This document shows positions 1-11,213 of a stretch of 64,000 nt of DNA, one piece after another. Under the pieces are notes generated by a model. The model saw only the letters and a program-made list of their open reading frames with translations. It was not told the origin of the DNA and made no database searches. The position numbers and the translations under genes are program-made. This DNA comes from Paracamarosporium sp. OC-R06-R3 (Eukaryota; Ascomycota; Dothideomycetes; Pleosporales; Didymosphaeriaceae). Each line of letters opens with the position of its first letter. The first letter of the stretch is position 1. The stretch lies in NCBI GenBank assembly GCA_019828545.1, contig JACVRA010000303.1, positions 191,920 to 255,919 on the forward strand, read 5' to 3'.

Positions 1-2194
1 GGAGGTGGGCATGACACCCGCCCGAACAGAAACAGACGATATGCATTCCGCAGCTTCCGCTTCTTCGCCAACATCTGCACAAACCCAAGGCTCATCCGTT
101 GCGCCTTCGACAAGACCCTCCTCAATCTCAGAAGACGAAACTCTACCTGCCGATGAAACCAAAGCATATAGTGTCACTGTGCCGCCAATACAGATTGATG
201 AAGCACCCGTTGAGAATGAGCGGACGTCCGCCGAAAGCACTCCCACGGTGGTCCCAGATCCTATGTCACCCGTTCCGCAAGTAGAAGTGTCCGCGCAAGA
301 GGGTGATTCTGTAGCATCTGCCTCTCAGGATGCAACTCCTAGTGACCTCGGAGACCGGAAGAAGAAGAAGAGAGAGACCGTCATTCTGATGTCATCCAAT
401 GAGCTGGATGATGCTCGTGCACGCAGAAAATCCAAAAGGGCATCGATGATGCTACCCCTATCATCGGAAAGTCTGCGTGACATGCAGAACAGGATGTCGA
501 TTCCATCCAAAGGGCAGCAACAGTCCATTGCCGAGAACAATGAAAACCGTCGCCTTCCAATTGACCCAACGCACCTCAGTGCCGAAAACTCGGAAGCGGA
601 ATATCTGTCGGATGACTCTTTCATGGAAGAGTTGCAAAGCGCAAAGTTTGAGGAAGCCATGCCAGTATCTGTGTCTAAGTCACCTATTGTGCCCTTCTTC
701 CCAAAGAAGTCCTCCAGCCCCGTGTTATCCGTGCCTAAACGATCAGTGTCGCAACAACACGGACGGCTGGGTGGAACCTCTCCAGAGCAGCCAGGGCCAC
801 GGAAACTATCCGGGCCGTGGTTGACCCACGCGAACACAGATACAGTCGTTGTCGCCGCTAAGAAAATCAACGTTGGATCTGGTATATCGCAGAGAATTAA
901 GGCTCTCGCAGAGAAGTCCAATAGAGATTCAGCCGCATCGTTGAGTCCTGTCCTCACTCCGGACGGTGGGTCTTCGATTGTCGCTCAGCGCAAGTCATCT
1001 TTCTTCTCGACCCCTCCAGACAGCAACTCACCAACTGGAAATTCTGTCAACCGCATCTCCCGGGCCTCCTTCGTCAATGTCTCGAGGTCAACAACACCAG
1101 AACCGAAGCATGTGCAAGTAACGCCGGAGACAACCCCTACAAGTCGCCGAGCAGTGTACAACGTGCAGCAAGAGTCAGAACAACCCGAATCCGTTCAGGT
1201 CACTGCTCGCATTATTCGTGATACACAACCACAGAAGCCTACTCTAACAATGCCAACGGAGACCAGCCCGTTGGAGCTCCGCCAAAGCCCGATCATCATC
1301 GACCATCAGAAATCTACTCGACCGCCAACATCGAGCTCCAGGCACAGCCCTATCAAGACAGAGCCTACCTCACCGAGACCACCGTCATCTTCACCTTCGA
1401 TCGACCCTACTCCCAATCTTCCTCGATCGTCTTCGGAGAGCAGCTGGCGATCTTTCGGGCGCCGACTTAGCGAGTCCAAGAATAGTGGACCACCTCGTAG
1501 CATGTCTGCTCACAGTTTCGATGTATCAAGCAGTGACGAGAAGCCCACGAAGAACGCAAAAAAGGAGAAGAAGGACTCGAGAACAAGCAAGCTGTTCAAG
1601 CGAATGTCTTCCATCTCCTCGATTACGCGGAAAAACTCGGCTCCCAACATTCCAGAGGATATTCCCTCCATCCCTTTGCCGTCTCTACGAGAGCCTCCCT
1701 CGGCCGTGCAGGTCGGTGACCTCAACGTACAGTTTCCAGACACTTTGGTAAGTCCTCTTACATTCTGCACCAGTGCACTTCAAGCTAACGCATGCTTCAG
1801 TTGTGGAAACGTAGATGGGTGGAGATTGACGCATCAGGTAATCTCGTGATGAGCCTGTCAAAGTCGAACGAGGTTCGTTTTCTTTCACCACTATACATTT
1901 AACCCTCCCACTGACCTTTAATAGCAATCCAAAGGCATCATGAGACGCTTCAATCTAACTGAGTTCCGTGTGCCATACGCACCCGACCAGGATCGACAGG
2001 AACTTCCCAACAGTGTCGTACTTGACTTTCTCGATGGACGAACACTACAATTGGCTTGTGAAACCTACACCGGGCAGGCACAAGTGCTTGCAAGTAGGTT
2101 ACTCTTCCATTGTTGCCAATGTATCATTGCTAATCCCTTGGCAGTACTTTCAGAGGCTCATACCGCGTGGGCCGACTACAATCAAGGACTGTAA
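1..2194 (+). CDS. Ser/Pro-rich protein with C-terminal PH-like domain (5' partial)
   Basis: The reading frame is already open at the left edge, so the N terminus lies outside the window. I read four exons: 1-1747, 1801-1872, 1925-2093 and 2145-2194. Introns (1748-1800, 1873-1924, 2094-2144) have GT-AG ends and keep frame. About the first 570 visible residues are disordered, rich in Ser, Pro and Thr, with basic patches (KKKKRE, RRKSKR). They contain one block that looks constrained, around residues 203-230 (FMEELQSAKFEEA then SVSKSPI). The spliced end starts with LWKRRW and continues through short beta-like strands to a helix holding a Trp, which is the pattern of a PH domain binding phosphoinositide or protein at the cortex. 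I infer a membrane or septum scaffold but cannot name the protein. The PH domain is seen only by fold pattern. Confidence 0.75.
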
Positions 2195-2903
2195 ATGTAC
2201 AGTGCCCTGTCATACCATTTCATCGATGCTTGGAGACGGCCAGTCTATCTTTCGTAATTCTGTACCAACTCATACCCGAGACTCTGCGTCTCATTCCTTT
2301 TGTTACACGACTGTACGACTGTTTTCACTGCATCACAGCATGCACTCTCATTTGTTGGTAAGGCGACGGTTGCATAGCGTGGTTTCGAGCGCCACCATGT
2401 GAGGAGGAGAAAAAGGAGAAGAATTTGACATTGTTTTTGGTTTAGGCTTGGTGGCATTACCTTTTCAGCGTGCACACCGCGTTCTATTCTATTCTTGAGC
2501 GACTTCGCACTTTGGGATATGTCTGGCTGGGGCCGGCGAAGGGAGCCTTTACTTCACTTTAGCTTGTATAATATTTAATGCTGCGCTGGTGCTGCAGCTT
2601 CTTTCTGTCCTTCTGCGAGCATCGCGCTAGTTGGAGCTAGCCTTGCTTCCCCTCACCGTAAACACGACGAAGTAGGAACTTCTCCAACAGACGCAGATAC
2701 CTTCCTACTCCGCAACGGACACACCAAATTCGGGCCACAATTAAGTGACAAGTCAGCGCTCGTGGGCTTGGCGTGCATATCCTTTCTCCGCTGCATACGA
2801 GATCACGTCGTTAGTCTACCTACAAGTAGATGCAGTGTACGACCTCACTCAACACACCCCTCTTCACCGCACGCAAATCCCTCCAGACGCTCCCTCCCCC
2901 AGC
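2195..2903. other. Intergenic: 3' end of PH gene and promoter of GST-like gene
   Basis: No convincing gene. The open frame of the next gene runs upstream to 2745, but only from a GTG and without coding character, so I treat it as leader. A short AT-rich patch near 2568-2582 is the only TATA-like stretch I notice. Confidence 0.6.
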
Positions 2904-3776
2904 ATGACAGACACCGCCCCCCTCACCCTCTACGACATCTCGTCGCCCACACAACCGCGCTCCTACGCGCCCAATCCCTCCAAAGCACGCCTAGCCCTAA
3001 GCTTCAAAGGCGTCCCCTTCAAAACAGAATGGGTCGACATCCTCGACATTGAAAAAGTGCGGAGGAGCACGCACTGCAACGCGACCCGCAAACTAGACGA
3101 CGGAAGCGACTTCTTCACCCTACCTATGCTGCGCATCCCCTCTCCCACCAGCACCAGCACCAGCACCAACAATGACGAAAGCGAAACCACCATCCTAGGC
3201 GACTCCTTCGACATCGCAACGCACCTCGAAGAAACATACCCAGACTCCGGCGCCGGCCGCCTCTTCCCCTCATCGCAGGCGAAATGGAAAGCCTACGAAA
3301 GCCCCGCAAAAAACACGCCCTTCTTCGCGCCCATCACCACAAACGCAGACGCCAAGCACCCCGCCTACGCCCGCTTCAACCTCCACGTCGACGCCACCTT
3401 CTCCGCGAACATGGTCCTCTACGGCGAATTCCTCCCCCTGAACCCGGGCACCGCGGACGCGGTCAAGGCGCTTATGTGCAAGCGTGCGCATTTGGGGTCC
3501 TGGGATGAGATTTCTATCCGCGGCGAGGCGAGGGCGGGGCTGAGGGCGGCGTTTAAGGAGTCTGTGAGGAGCCTTGCAGAGTTGTTTGGGGAGGGGGAGG
3601 GGCCGTTTTTGGAGGGGCAGACGGCGTGCTATGCGGATTTGGTGGTTGGGGGGTGGTTGAATATGTTGGAGGTGGTTATGCCGAAGGAGGAATGGGCGGA
3701 TTTTCGGACGTGGTATGGAGGTGTTTTTGCGAGGGTGCATGATGAGTTGCAGGGGAGGTATTTTGTTTGTGGGTGA
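2904..3776 (+). CDS. Glutathione S-transferase-like protein (etherase-like type)
   Basis: A single exon encodes 290 residues from the ATG at 2904. An in-frame GTG lies further upstream, but the protein family begins at this ATG. The N-terminal half looks like a thioredoxin-fold GST domain: TLYDISSP at residues 7-14, NPSKARLAL around 22-30, a FTLPML strand around 71-76, and GDSFDIATHLEE, the usual glutathione-binding helix start. A helical C-terminal domain follows. In fungi such proteins resemble the etherase-like GSTs used in detoxifying aromatics and lipid peroxides; the substrate cannot be told. A CAG/ACC-type run codes for a short Ser-Thr insert near residues 83-92. Third codon positions are almost all C up to about 3450 and then largely G, an abrupt change described in the findings. 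The gene converges on the SDR gene 335 bp away. Confidence 0.8.
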   Translation: MTDTAPLTLYDISSPTQPRSYAPNPSKARLALSFKGVPFKTEWVDILDIEKVRRSTHCNATRKLDDGSDFFTLPMLRIPSPTSTSTSTNNDESETTILGDSFDIATHLEETYPDSGAGRLFPSSQAKWKAYESPAKNTPFFAPITTNADAKHPAYARFNLHVDATFSANMVLYGEFLPLNPGTADAVKALMCKRAHLGSWDEISIRGEARAGLRAAFKESVRSLAELFGEGEGPFLEGQTACYADLVVGGWLNMLEVVMPKEEWADFRTWYGGVFARVHDELQGRYFVCG

Positions 3777-4111
3777 ATGGTGGAGAGGAGGGGTGCAGGT
3801 TTGTAGGGATCGTGTGGGTTCGCATGGTTGGGACTGGAAAAGTTGGCTGGATTGGCTGGGATTTGCTTTAGCTGGGAGTATGAAGCTTGGTAGCTCAACC
3901 TTGATCTTCCTCCTATAATCGATTAGGTCTGTTAACACTTTGTAATAAGTGAAGTACCTTCCATCTGTATTCCAGACTTATCTCACAAGCGGACTCCTTA
4001 CTCCGTAAAACACCACACTCCAGCTCTCCCTAGCGAAACCCAGTCTCCCTATACCATACCACATACCCACATACCCACATACCCACCCATCCTCACCCCC
4101 CAATCCCAAAA
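3777..4111. other. Convergent 3' intergenic region
   Basis: It separates two converging genes and should hold both terminators. It is G-rich on the plus strand next to the GST gene and C-rich next to the SDR gene. A short run of CCCACATA-type units lies at about 4059-4089. Confidence 0.55.
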
Positions 4112-5182
4112 CTACCCACCCCAAACAACCCCCGCATCCCTCTCCCACACCCCCCACTCCCACTTCTTCCTCCCCTCACCCATCAAATCAACCACACTCG
4201 ACCTCCTCCGCATCATCTCCCAGAACGCGCCGCCCTCGCCCCTTCCCCCAACCTCGTCCCCCCAAACCGCCAGCCAAACCCCCGTCTTGGCCCCCTCGTC
4301 CGTCCCCACCGCAACCCACCTCTCCGACACCTTCAGCGCCGCAAACAGCGGATCAGACACCCACGCGCGCCACGACCCGTTGAACGTACCGAAGATAGGC
4401 GTCGACGTGAAGCCCGGCGTGAAGGCGTGTGCCGTGCGGCGGGAGGCCGGGTCGGAGGAGAAGCGGCGTTGGAGGAGGGACGCGAAGAGGACCTGGTTTG
4501 CTTTTGAGATGGCGTAGGCGGGGGCGTGGCTTTGGGGGATGCGGAGGCAGGACTTAAGTTTTGCGATGGCGCGGACGAAGAGGGATTTGCTTTGCTGGGG
4601 ATGCGTCTGGTCGGGCGTGCGCGTCACGTGCGAGGCTGCGGCGTAGCTTCCTGTGGAGCTTGTGAGGACGACGCGGGCGGTGCGGGTGAGGTGTTGCTCG
4701 AGGAGGTGCGTCAGTAGGAAGCTGCCTAGGAAGTTGGTTGCGTGTATGATGTCTAGGCCATCTTTTGTCTTCGTGGGGCGTCCTGCGGGCGGCACGGCGA
4801 TGCCCGCGTTGTGCACTAGGATGTCGAGGTTGGAGTCCCATTCCTGGCAGAAGGCGCGCACGCTGGAGAGATCGCCTACGTCTAGGATGCGGAGGGATAT
4901 TCTTTCTTTGCTGTTGTCGTCGCAGTTTGATATTACGTGTTCTACTGCTGCGGCTCCGCGGTCGGCGTTCCGGCATGCAAGACATACGGTGGCGCCTTGC
5001 CTTGCGAGCGCCACGGCGATGGAGAGTCCGATGCCGCTGTTTGCGCCTGTGACTATCGCTGTTTGGCCGGTGAGATCTCTGGGAGGTACTTCCTGGGGTT
5101 TGTACAGGCGTGCGAAGACTATCGTGAAGAGGGACTTGATTAGGGAAACGTAGAAGGCGAAGAGGATGCGTAGAGTGGGCAT
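4112..5182 (-). CDS. Short-chain dehydrogenase/reductase, retinol-dehydrogenase-like
   Basis: An uninterrupted 356-residue frame starts at a true ATG (5182). Residues 3-25 form a hydrophobic N-terminal segment that could anchor the enzyme in a membrane. The Rossmann motif TGANSGIG follows at about 45-52, then ACRN, NAGIA at about 124-128, the catalytic Ser in LTSSTGSY, and YAISKAN (YxxxK) near 222-228. The pattern matches classical NAD(P)-dependent SDRs of the retinol dehydrogenase/WWOX-like group, common in fungi with unknown substrates. The C-terminal 100 residues are less conserved and end in a Trp/Gly-rich tail. Coding-strand composition changes from C-rich to G-rich across the gene, as in its convergent GST neighbour. 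Confidence 0.85.
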   Translation of the reverse strand: MPTLRILFAFYVSLIKSLFTIVFARLYKPQEVPPRDLTGQTAIVTGANSGIGLSIAVALARQGATVCLACRNADRGAAAVEHVISNCDDNSKERISLRILDVGDLSSVRAFCQEWDSNLDILVHNAGIAVPPAGRPTKTKDGLDIIHATNFLGSFLLTHLLEQHLTRTARVVLTSSTGSYAAASHVTRTPDQTHPQQSKSLFVRAIAKLKSCLRIPQSHAPAYAISKANQVLFASLLQRRFSSDPASRRTAHAFTPGFTSTPIFGTFNGSWRAWVSDPLFAALKVSERWVAVGTDEGAKTGVWLAVWGDEVGGRGEGGAFWEMMRRRSSVVDLMGEGRKKWEWGVWERDAGVVWGG

Positions 5183-7368
5183 CTTGAGCTCTCCTCGAGG
5201 CGTCTGTGCCTACATTCTAGATTTGTTCGGATCTTATGTCGAGTTTACGGTATGTGGTCTTGAGAATGGTTAGATGTAGTAAACATGTGGATTGGGAGGC
5301 TACGAGGATGATGTGACGTCACCACTCTGCGATTGCACCGTACCCCGACGGGGGAAGGGCTTTTCAATACGCGCATAGACAAGGCCGCTATCTTCTTACT
5401 TGCTCAAACGATGTCCCGGCAGAAACGTCTTCGCTCGAGGGCTGGTCAAGTCAAACATTAAGGTGGAGGTTTCTCGGCCACCTACTAAAGTCAAGTGTAG
5501 GGGTAGATTGGTCAGCAATCAAGGAGTTCAGGCGTCTTGCATACGCACAGGCACTCTTAAGCTTAAAGCAGGCCTCTTCATGCTAACAACATATTGTGTC
5601 TCAGGCTGCAACGCTTCCAGAAGATATCGTGCCTTCCATGCATTCTACTCTCGACCTTATTAACTCATGCGCAAATAACCAGCCTTTGTTATCCATAGGA
5701 ATACTATTCACGTTCAAAGACGGTGGCGCGCATAAATTCGCTTGCATGGACTGAACTTAAACCCGTCCATGGCGTGAGAAAACAGATCGTACTGCAATGA
5801 ATTTACCCAACGCAGATCCGTCTATCAAGTAATGAAGGGTAGATAACCGCCCAGTTAACCACCCTCTCCAATATCGCTATCCGCGAACACCGAATCTCAC
5901 ACATCACACACCAAGACAATATAACAGCACTCCCCCTCACCAGCCAATCATTCATCTGCATAATTTAAGTATTCATATCGACGACTCTTAGCTCTCGTAT
6001 GAAGATCTCGTATGGAGACGTTGAGATAAGATAAAGAACATTCTTGTTCAGACAATCTTGCAATGATCTGAGACATATTGCTGGACTCCGTGCAAACAAA
6101 CTGATATTAATATAGATGCGCGGCTGTTGGAACGTACATACTGTATTCATCCGCATTCGAGGAGAGGCTGGTGTTGATCGTATATCAAGCCCGGTCCGTG
6201 CCTTGTTACGGTACTTCCAAGACCATGCCTGGAAGTCTCTTCACAGGATCTATCACTGTCGAGTTACATTTCAGCCCAGGCGCACAAGTATACGTCGACG
6301 TCCGAGCTTTGGGGTCTCCAGAACGCCTTGGAGACTACGCGAGTCTATTTGTGGCAGGAGCAGATTACCAGGCTGCCTCCGACGATCAAGGGAACATCAC
6401 AGACAGTATCATATAACACCACCCGCAGGCTTGGAATCCGCAAGTCGCTGAACCTCGTCCTGAAAACTCTACAGCAAATAAAGAGATGTTCCACCTGCGT
6501 GTCGTGCTGCTGTAAGATGGCTGTCGGCACGCTACGCCCTGAAGCACGAGAGCTGCAGGTCCGGAGTCCGATGGTACGCAGGTACATGGGTCGCGAAGTC
6601 TGCACCTTCCACCGGTCAGGGTGGGATGCGCATGGAAGGAACGTAAGCCCGCAGACGTCTTGAACCAACTTCTGTATCGGTTTACCGGGCTGTCGTACTA
6701 CGAAGTGGCGGTATAATACCTGCAGAGATGAGTATATCGGTATTTCACCGCCAAGGACAACGCAGCCTCCCCGTGCACGTTAACACGTACTAGCTACCCT
6801 GCTACTTAAAGAGTGGGATGCATGAAACTGTCCCAACCGAATCGTTGAGATGGTCCGATCATCTCAGCTATCAGTATACTCAGGGTGCATTATCTTGCTA
6901 GACCGTTCGTCCGCCTGCTTGTCTGTCTTGGCGGATCCAACGATCTGACGACACAATATAATGCACTATATCGAACGAAGTGACATTGAGCGCGATCTCT
7001 CGGACTTGTCAAACGGGGAAGCCGTCGAAGTGACATGGAAGGATCTGGGCTTGGAGGCGGCTGAACCTGGGCTAGCATGACTTGGAAAGCAAATGATAGA
7101 CATTTATGGTTGATGAGAGATCTTCATCTCGGGGCTGACGTAGACACGAGAATCCTGTCTTACGATGGAGGAAAAGATTGGCGACTTGTCCGAAGTCTGT
7201 GTGGTCAGCGACCTCAGCCCTGCACGCATCCACCCCGGTAGCGGATGAAAACGGCATAATAGGCTTCTCCGAGTCACAGGCCTCGTTCAACAGCGAACCC
7301 TGCAGATGGGCTGCGTAAAGTGTATTCACATGCGGTTCGGTTAGCGGAAGCAATGCAGGCTCGCCGGT

Positions 7369-7390
7369 ATGTGTGTGTGTATGTGTGTGT
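7369..7390. repeat. (GT)n microsatellite
   Basis: Two runs of GTGTGTGTGT are separated by an AT. The tract lies in non-coding sequence. Confidence 0.85.
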
Positions 7391-10221
7391 TCGAGGCTGC
7401 TGAGCACATTGCATGCGCCTTCGCAACGACTGCGTCCAGGCCAAAACTTGAGTAATTCGGGTGACAGGCATCATGTGACGAATGAAAATGCCGCATTCGC
7501 ATGCACAACAAGCACCGATGTGTTGATAAACTACTTGACGGTCGCTCGACTCGCTTTGTTTGACCGGTCTCTATTACTGCGGAGGTATGGCTAATGTTAG
7601 CCGGTGAATCTTGGTCAGTGGTTGCAGTAGCAGCAAAGCTACAAAGGCTTGGATAATTGGTTGGGCATGAAAAGTAAGTCCGAGAGTGCGGAACAGGACA
7701 TCGCCTCGAACCATACCGATGATCCGAAACGGAAATGCATCAGGTGCATTTGCAGCAGCAATGTGGCGTAGTCTAGCAAGCGCTGTGACTGCTTCGGGTC
7801 GATGTGCCTTGACTTAAGTTGCAAATCCAGAACGATGTTAGAGAGGTCGTAATGTGTAATATAGCTCCAGGGTAACGGGCCGACATGATGGATTTGATGG
7901 ATGCAAGCCGCAACCCACTCTTCTGCGACCAGACTAAGCCATCCGGGCGAGGGTGTGACACGTCGTATACGCGGGCTGCTGGATCGTACTGCTGAGTCGA
8001 TAGTGAAGGCAGACTGTGTGGTTCGATGCTGATGCCCCTCGCTTCCACTTCGGATGCGGACTCATACGCGAGAATAGTCGAAGGGGGACTTGTTAGCTCA
8101 TCAACCAACCAATGCAGTCACCTCGCGTGGTATTCGATCTGGTACCAAATGCAGGACAGGATCGAGAGCAGGCAAATAAGATGACGGCCGGGCATGCAGC
8201 CTCGAGTATGAATATTCCTCATTAAGAGGCGTTTCGCTACTCGCTTCAGCCGTGGTGTGAGAACCTGGATTACCGTGTCCCCCTTGCCTAGCTTTGGCTC
8301 CTTCATTTGTTGGACACGCAGACGAGATCCTGGAACGAGGCGCCTAGTCTGTCATCGCTCCGCATTTGTGAAATGCTACGCCGCATCTTGTCGCCGGAAC
8401 ACGCATGACTGGTATCGATAGTCTGCAAGCGCCGTGTCTCCTACTACCGGATAGGGCGCTATTCGCAGAAATAGGATGCGGACCTCCTTATTAGTGAAAG
8501 GCTGAGTCAGTGGTCAGTGTATGAGAATGATAGATGATGCCGAGGGACTTACCCACTTAGAACAAGTCATGGGTTTCAGAGCCGGCAGTCCGCGAATGCG
8601 CATTAGCGTTTAAAAATGCCTGAGTCTAGAACACGTATGGCATCCGGTTGCGATCGTCCACACCATCAAAGGCAATGCACGCCTTCGCTTGGTGTGAATT
8701 TACCGATGCAAACTCGCTTCTGCCTGGTGTGACCTGCACGCGGAGGAAGGCGGCTGCATTGCAGCGACTTTGCTTTTTTTTCGACAACGTCAACTGAATA
8801 CGATGGGTCTGCCCCCACAGTAAGTCTCTCAGGCGTGCGCAATGCTTGTTCCAAACCTTGTACCGCGACAAGTTGGGATCAGTGCTGGTATAGCTGGTTG
8901 CACCGCAGATTGTTGTCCTCCAATGCAAGGATGTGCAAGACATGGGCTCGTCGTGCCGAAGCCGCACATGCCGCAGCAGCACTCTCTTTGAAATTTTCCA
9001 ACAGATCACAACGCAAACGCCACGCTTGGACCCACTCATCTCGTGGAACGCCGAGTGTACGTCATCAAAAAGACTCCTTCCCGTGATGCAGATTGCCGGG
9101 CTGAGGCTGTCAGAGGCTGCTCAGCCTGGTTGGAGGCAATACGGAAAGTGCTTAGCCCCGCATGCGATGTGATTGGCTGGTGGTGGAAGGGGCACTGCTG
9201 AAACCACGGCTGATGAGTGGCCTTCCTAACTTCGATTGACCCCGCTAGCACGCGGACATGTGCTTGAGTAAAGGACTGCAGGCTCCTTCACTACTAAAAC
9301 CTTATGCTACCTTAGGTAGGTGAAGACGCCAATGCCGGTCAGCACATCCATCGTTGCGATCCGATACAGATGCAGGCAGATGCATACGCGCTATGAAAAG
9401 TGACCCTGCCCAACGCTTACTGTGCCCGTGTGTCTCGTGATGCGACGAGGTGTGCAGGCAGGCGGTTGAGGGTTAGCCACAAAGGAACATTGAGCCGAGC
9501 TTGGTCATGCTTGGACTGTACATTGCATCGTCTTGACCGAAACGTGATTGGGATGCGTGGGATGCGCGCTTGATGAAGGAGTGTGGCATGCCGCTCGTTT
9601 TGCATGCTATATTGGATCTCAGGCTGAGCATGACCCGTGGTGGTTGGGTTGGGTTGCCTTGGAGCTTGGAGGGTGTCGGGGTCATGTCGCGATTGCGCAG
9701 ACATATTGCTGGGTGGAGCGGCGTAGATTAGGGGCAGACGAATTGCATTGCGTCAGCACGAGGTGTCTTGCATGGCGGCGATGGCGTTGATGAAGGGTCA
9801 CACAACGGAGACGGTCTTTTTCTGGCGCGCCATCTGGCAGAGGGGTCGGGCTCGACGATGGCCGGTTTGGTGTCGATCAGTTGGCTGGGGCATCCCAGGC
9901 CAGGGTTCGAGTCGGCGCTCGGCTGAAAAGCCACCATGCCGGCGACATCTGGGTATCGACTTTTCCAAACGGTCTTGCCGGTTCGGGCTTGGACACCGTG
10001 GGGAAATTGGCGCTAAGCCCGGGCGGCGCGCAGGTGAACAGCCTCAAGTGTGGCTGTCATTGTTGCTTCATGGCGCGGCGGGACTGAGGGAGGAGAGGAG
10101 TGGCGGCAGTGAGTGACGCGGCGTCTCATCCGGAGCACCGGCTGCAAAGGCCCAAGGTCGAGGAGGGTACACAGTACAGACGCCAAGGGAGCGTCGGTGC
10201 AGGCGGGGGGGGTGAAGGGAT

Positions 10222-10243
10222 CGCTGTCGCTGTCGCTGTCTGC
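10222..10243. repeat. (GCTGTC)n short tandem repeat
   Basis: About three and a half units of GCTGTC lie in the GC-rich non-coding stretch upstream of the gene at 11214. Confidence 0.75.
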
Positions 10244-10519
10244 TGTCACGCCTCGCCTGGTTTCCGGACGAGGTGTTGGTCAGCGAGGTGTGGAGGCAGG
10301 CGCCGGGCGGGCAGGCTGCACGGTTTCAGCAAGCACGACCCGCAGGCGAGTTTGGGTGGGTGCTTCCCTACACGGCGATCCATGAAACCGGCACCGCCTG
10401 TGCTCGCCGCCGGGCAGGGCCACGTCGCGCGGTTTCTGGAAGCCGTTCGCTCCTGCCGCCCAATCGCGCCGCGCCTGCCTGCTGCCCCCGGCCGCCGGCT
10501 GCATGCGGCCAGCGCACTC

Positions 10520-10600
10520 CCATGTCGCGCCCATGTCGCCCGTGTCGCTCCCATGTCCCTCCATGTCCTCCCATGTCCTCCCATGTCCGCCCGTGTCCCA
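10520..10600. repeat. Ten-bp tandem repeat, CCATGTCCNC type
   Basis: About eight degenerate 10-bp units start near 10520, 10531, 10540, 10551, 10561, 10571, 10581 and 10591. All share C-C-R-T-G-T-C. The array lies about 0.6 kb upstream of the acidic-protein gene and is not part of a supported coding frame. Confidence 0.8.
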
Positions 10601-11213
10601 CCCCAGCCCCTGGGACCGCTCAAACGCTCCCTCTCCCGGCCAAGTCTGCCTCCTCCAGGCGGCTAAACCTCTCCCTTGACCGCCTCGCCGGCCTCGTCTG
10701 CCCTCGCCCTAGCCAGCGAGTCGCACATTTAGCACCGCCGGACCCCCCAGTCGCACCACCCAGGCCTGTCCGCCATGTGGAGGTTCCTCGCCCGCGCACG
10801 GCTCCCGTCGCTGCAACTTGCGCCATGCCTCTCCAGGGCCCTGTGATTCGACCCCAATCTGGCGTTTCTTTCTTCTCGTCGCCTGCATCGTGAATTGGTC
10901 CACCTCCCGCCCTCGCGAGCCGCCTGGCCGTCACAGTAGTGCCGTTCCTTCACATCCCTTGGTCGCCGTATCCCATGCCACCGCTTCCTGCCCTGCACCC
11001 ATGCCCACAATGGTACGCTTGTCTGAACCCTCGCCTAGCCCAAGAGTTGCATCTTAGCCGTCCTTCTAAAATCTCCCTTCCCATACATTCCTTGGCACCC
11101 CATATACCTATGCACATGGCCCATGTCCACCAACACCTCTGACCGCACCCGCTGTGACTCTCGACCGCCTGACTCTCCAACCGCCCCCGACTTAACTACT
11201 GCCCGAGCCCGCC

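Larger units (their letters stand above)
5183..11213. other. Six-kilobase gene-poor region
   Basis: I find no gene I can support. All open frames are short, mostly lack an ATG or family pattern, and overlap each other. The first 4 kb have mixed composition. From about 9.7 kb the sequence becomes GC-rich and full of simple repeats (7369-7390, 10222-10243, 10520-10600), probably upstream control sequence or long leader for the gene at 11214. A short protein-like frame ending at 6416 is discussed in the findings. Confidence 0.5.

Noticed and set aside
325..957. 210-codon frame antisense to the PH-domain gene
   Set aside because: Mirror of the Ser-rich coding sequence; no own promoter or motif.
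3270..3938. 222-codon minus frame across the GST gene
   Set aside because: Shadow frame, Pro/Arg-rich, no family resemblance.
4059..4089. CCCACATA-type repeats that resemble telomere-like sequence
   Set aside because: Only three units, not the TTAGGG/CCCTAA type, and lying between two normal genes.
10100..10934. Several overlapping 100-200-codon frames on both strands
   Set aside because: GC-rich repeat sequence opens all frames; residues are Arg/Pro/Ala-rich and the 10-bp repeat dictates the translation.
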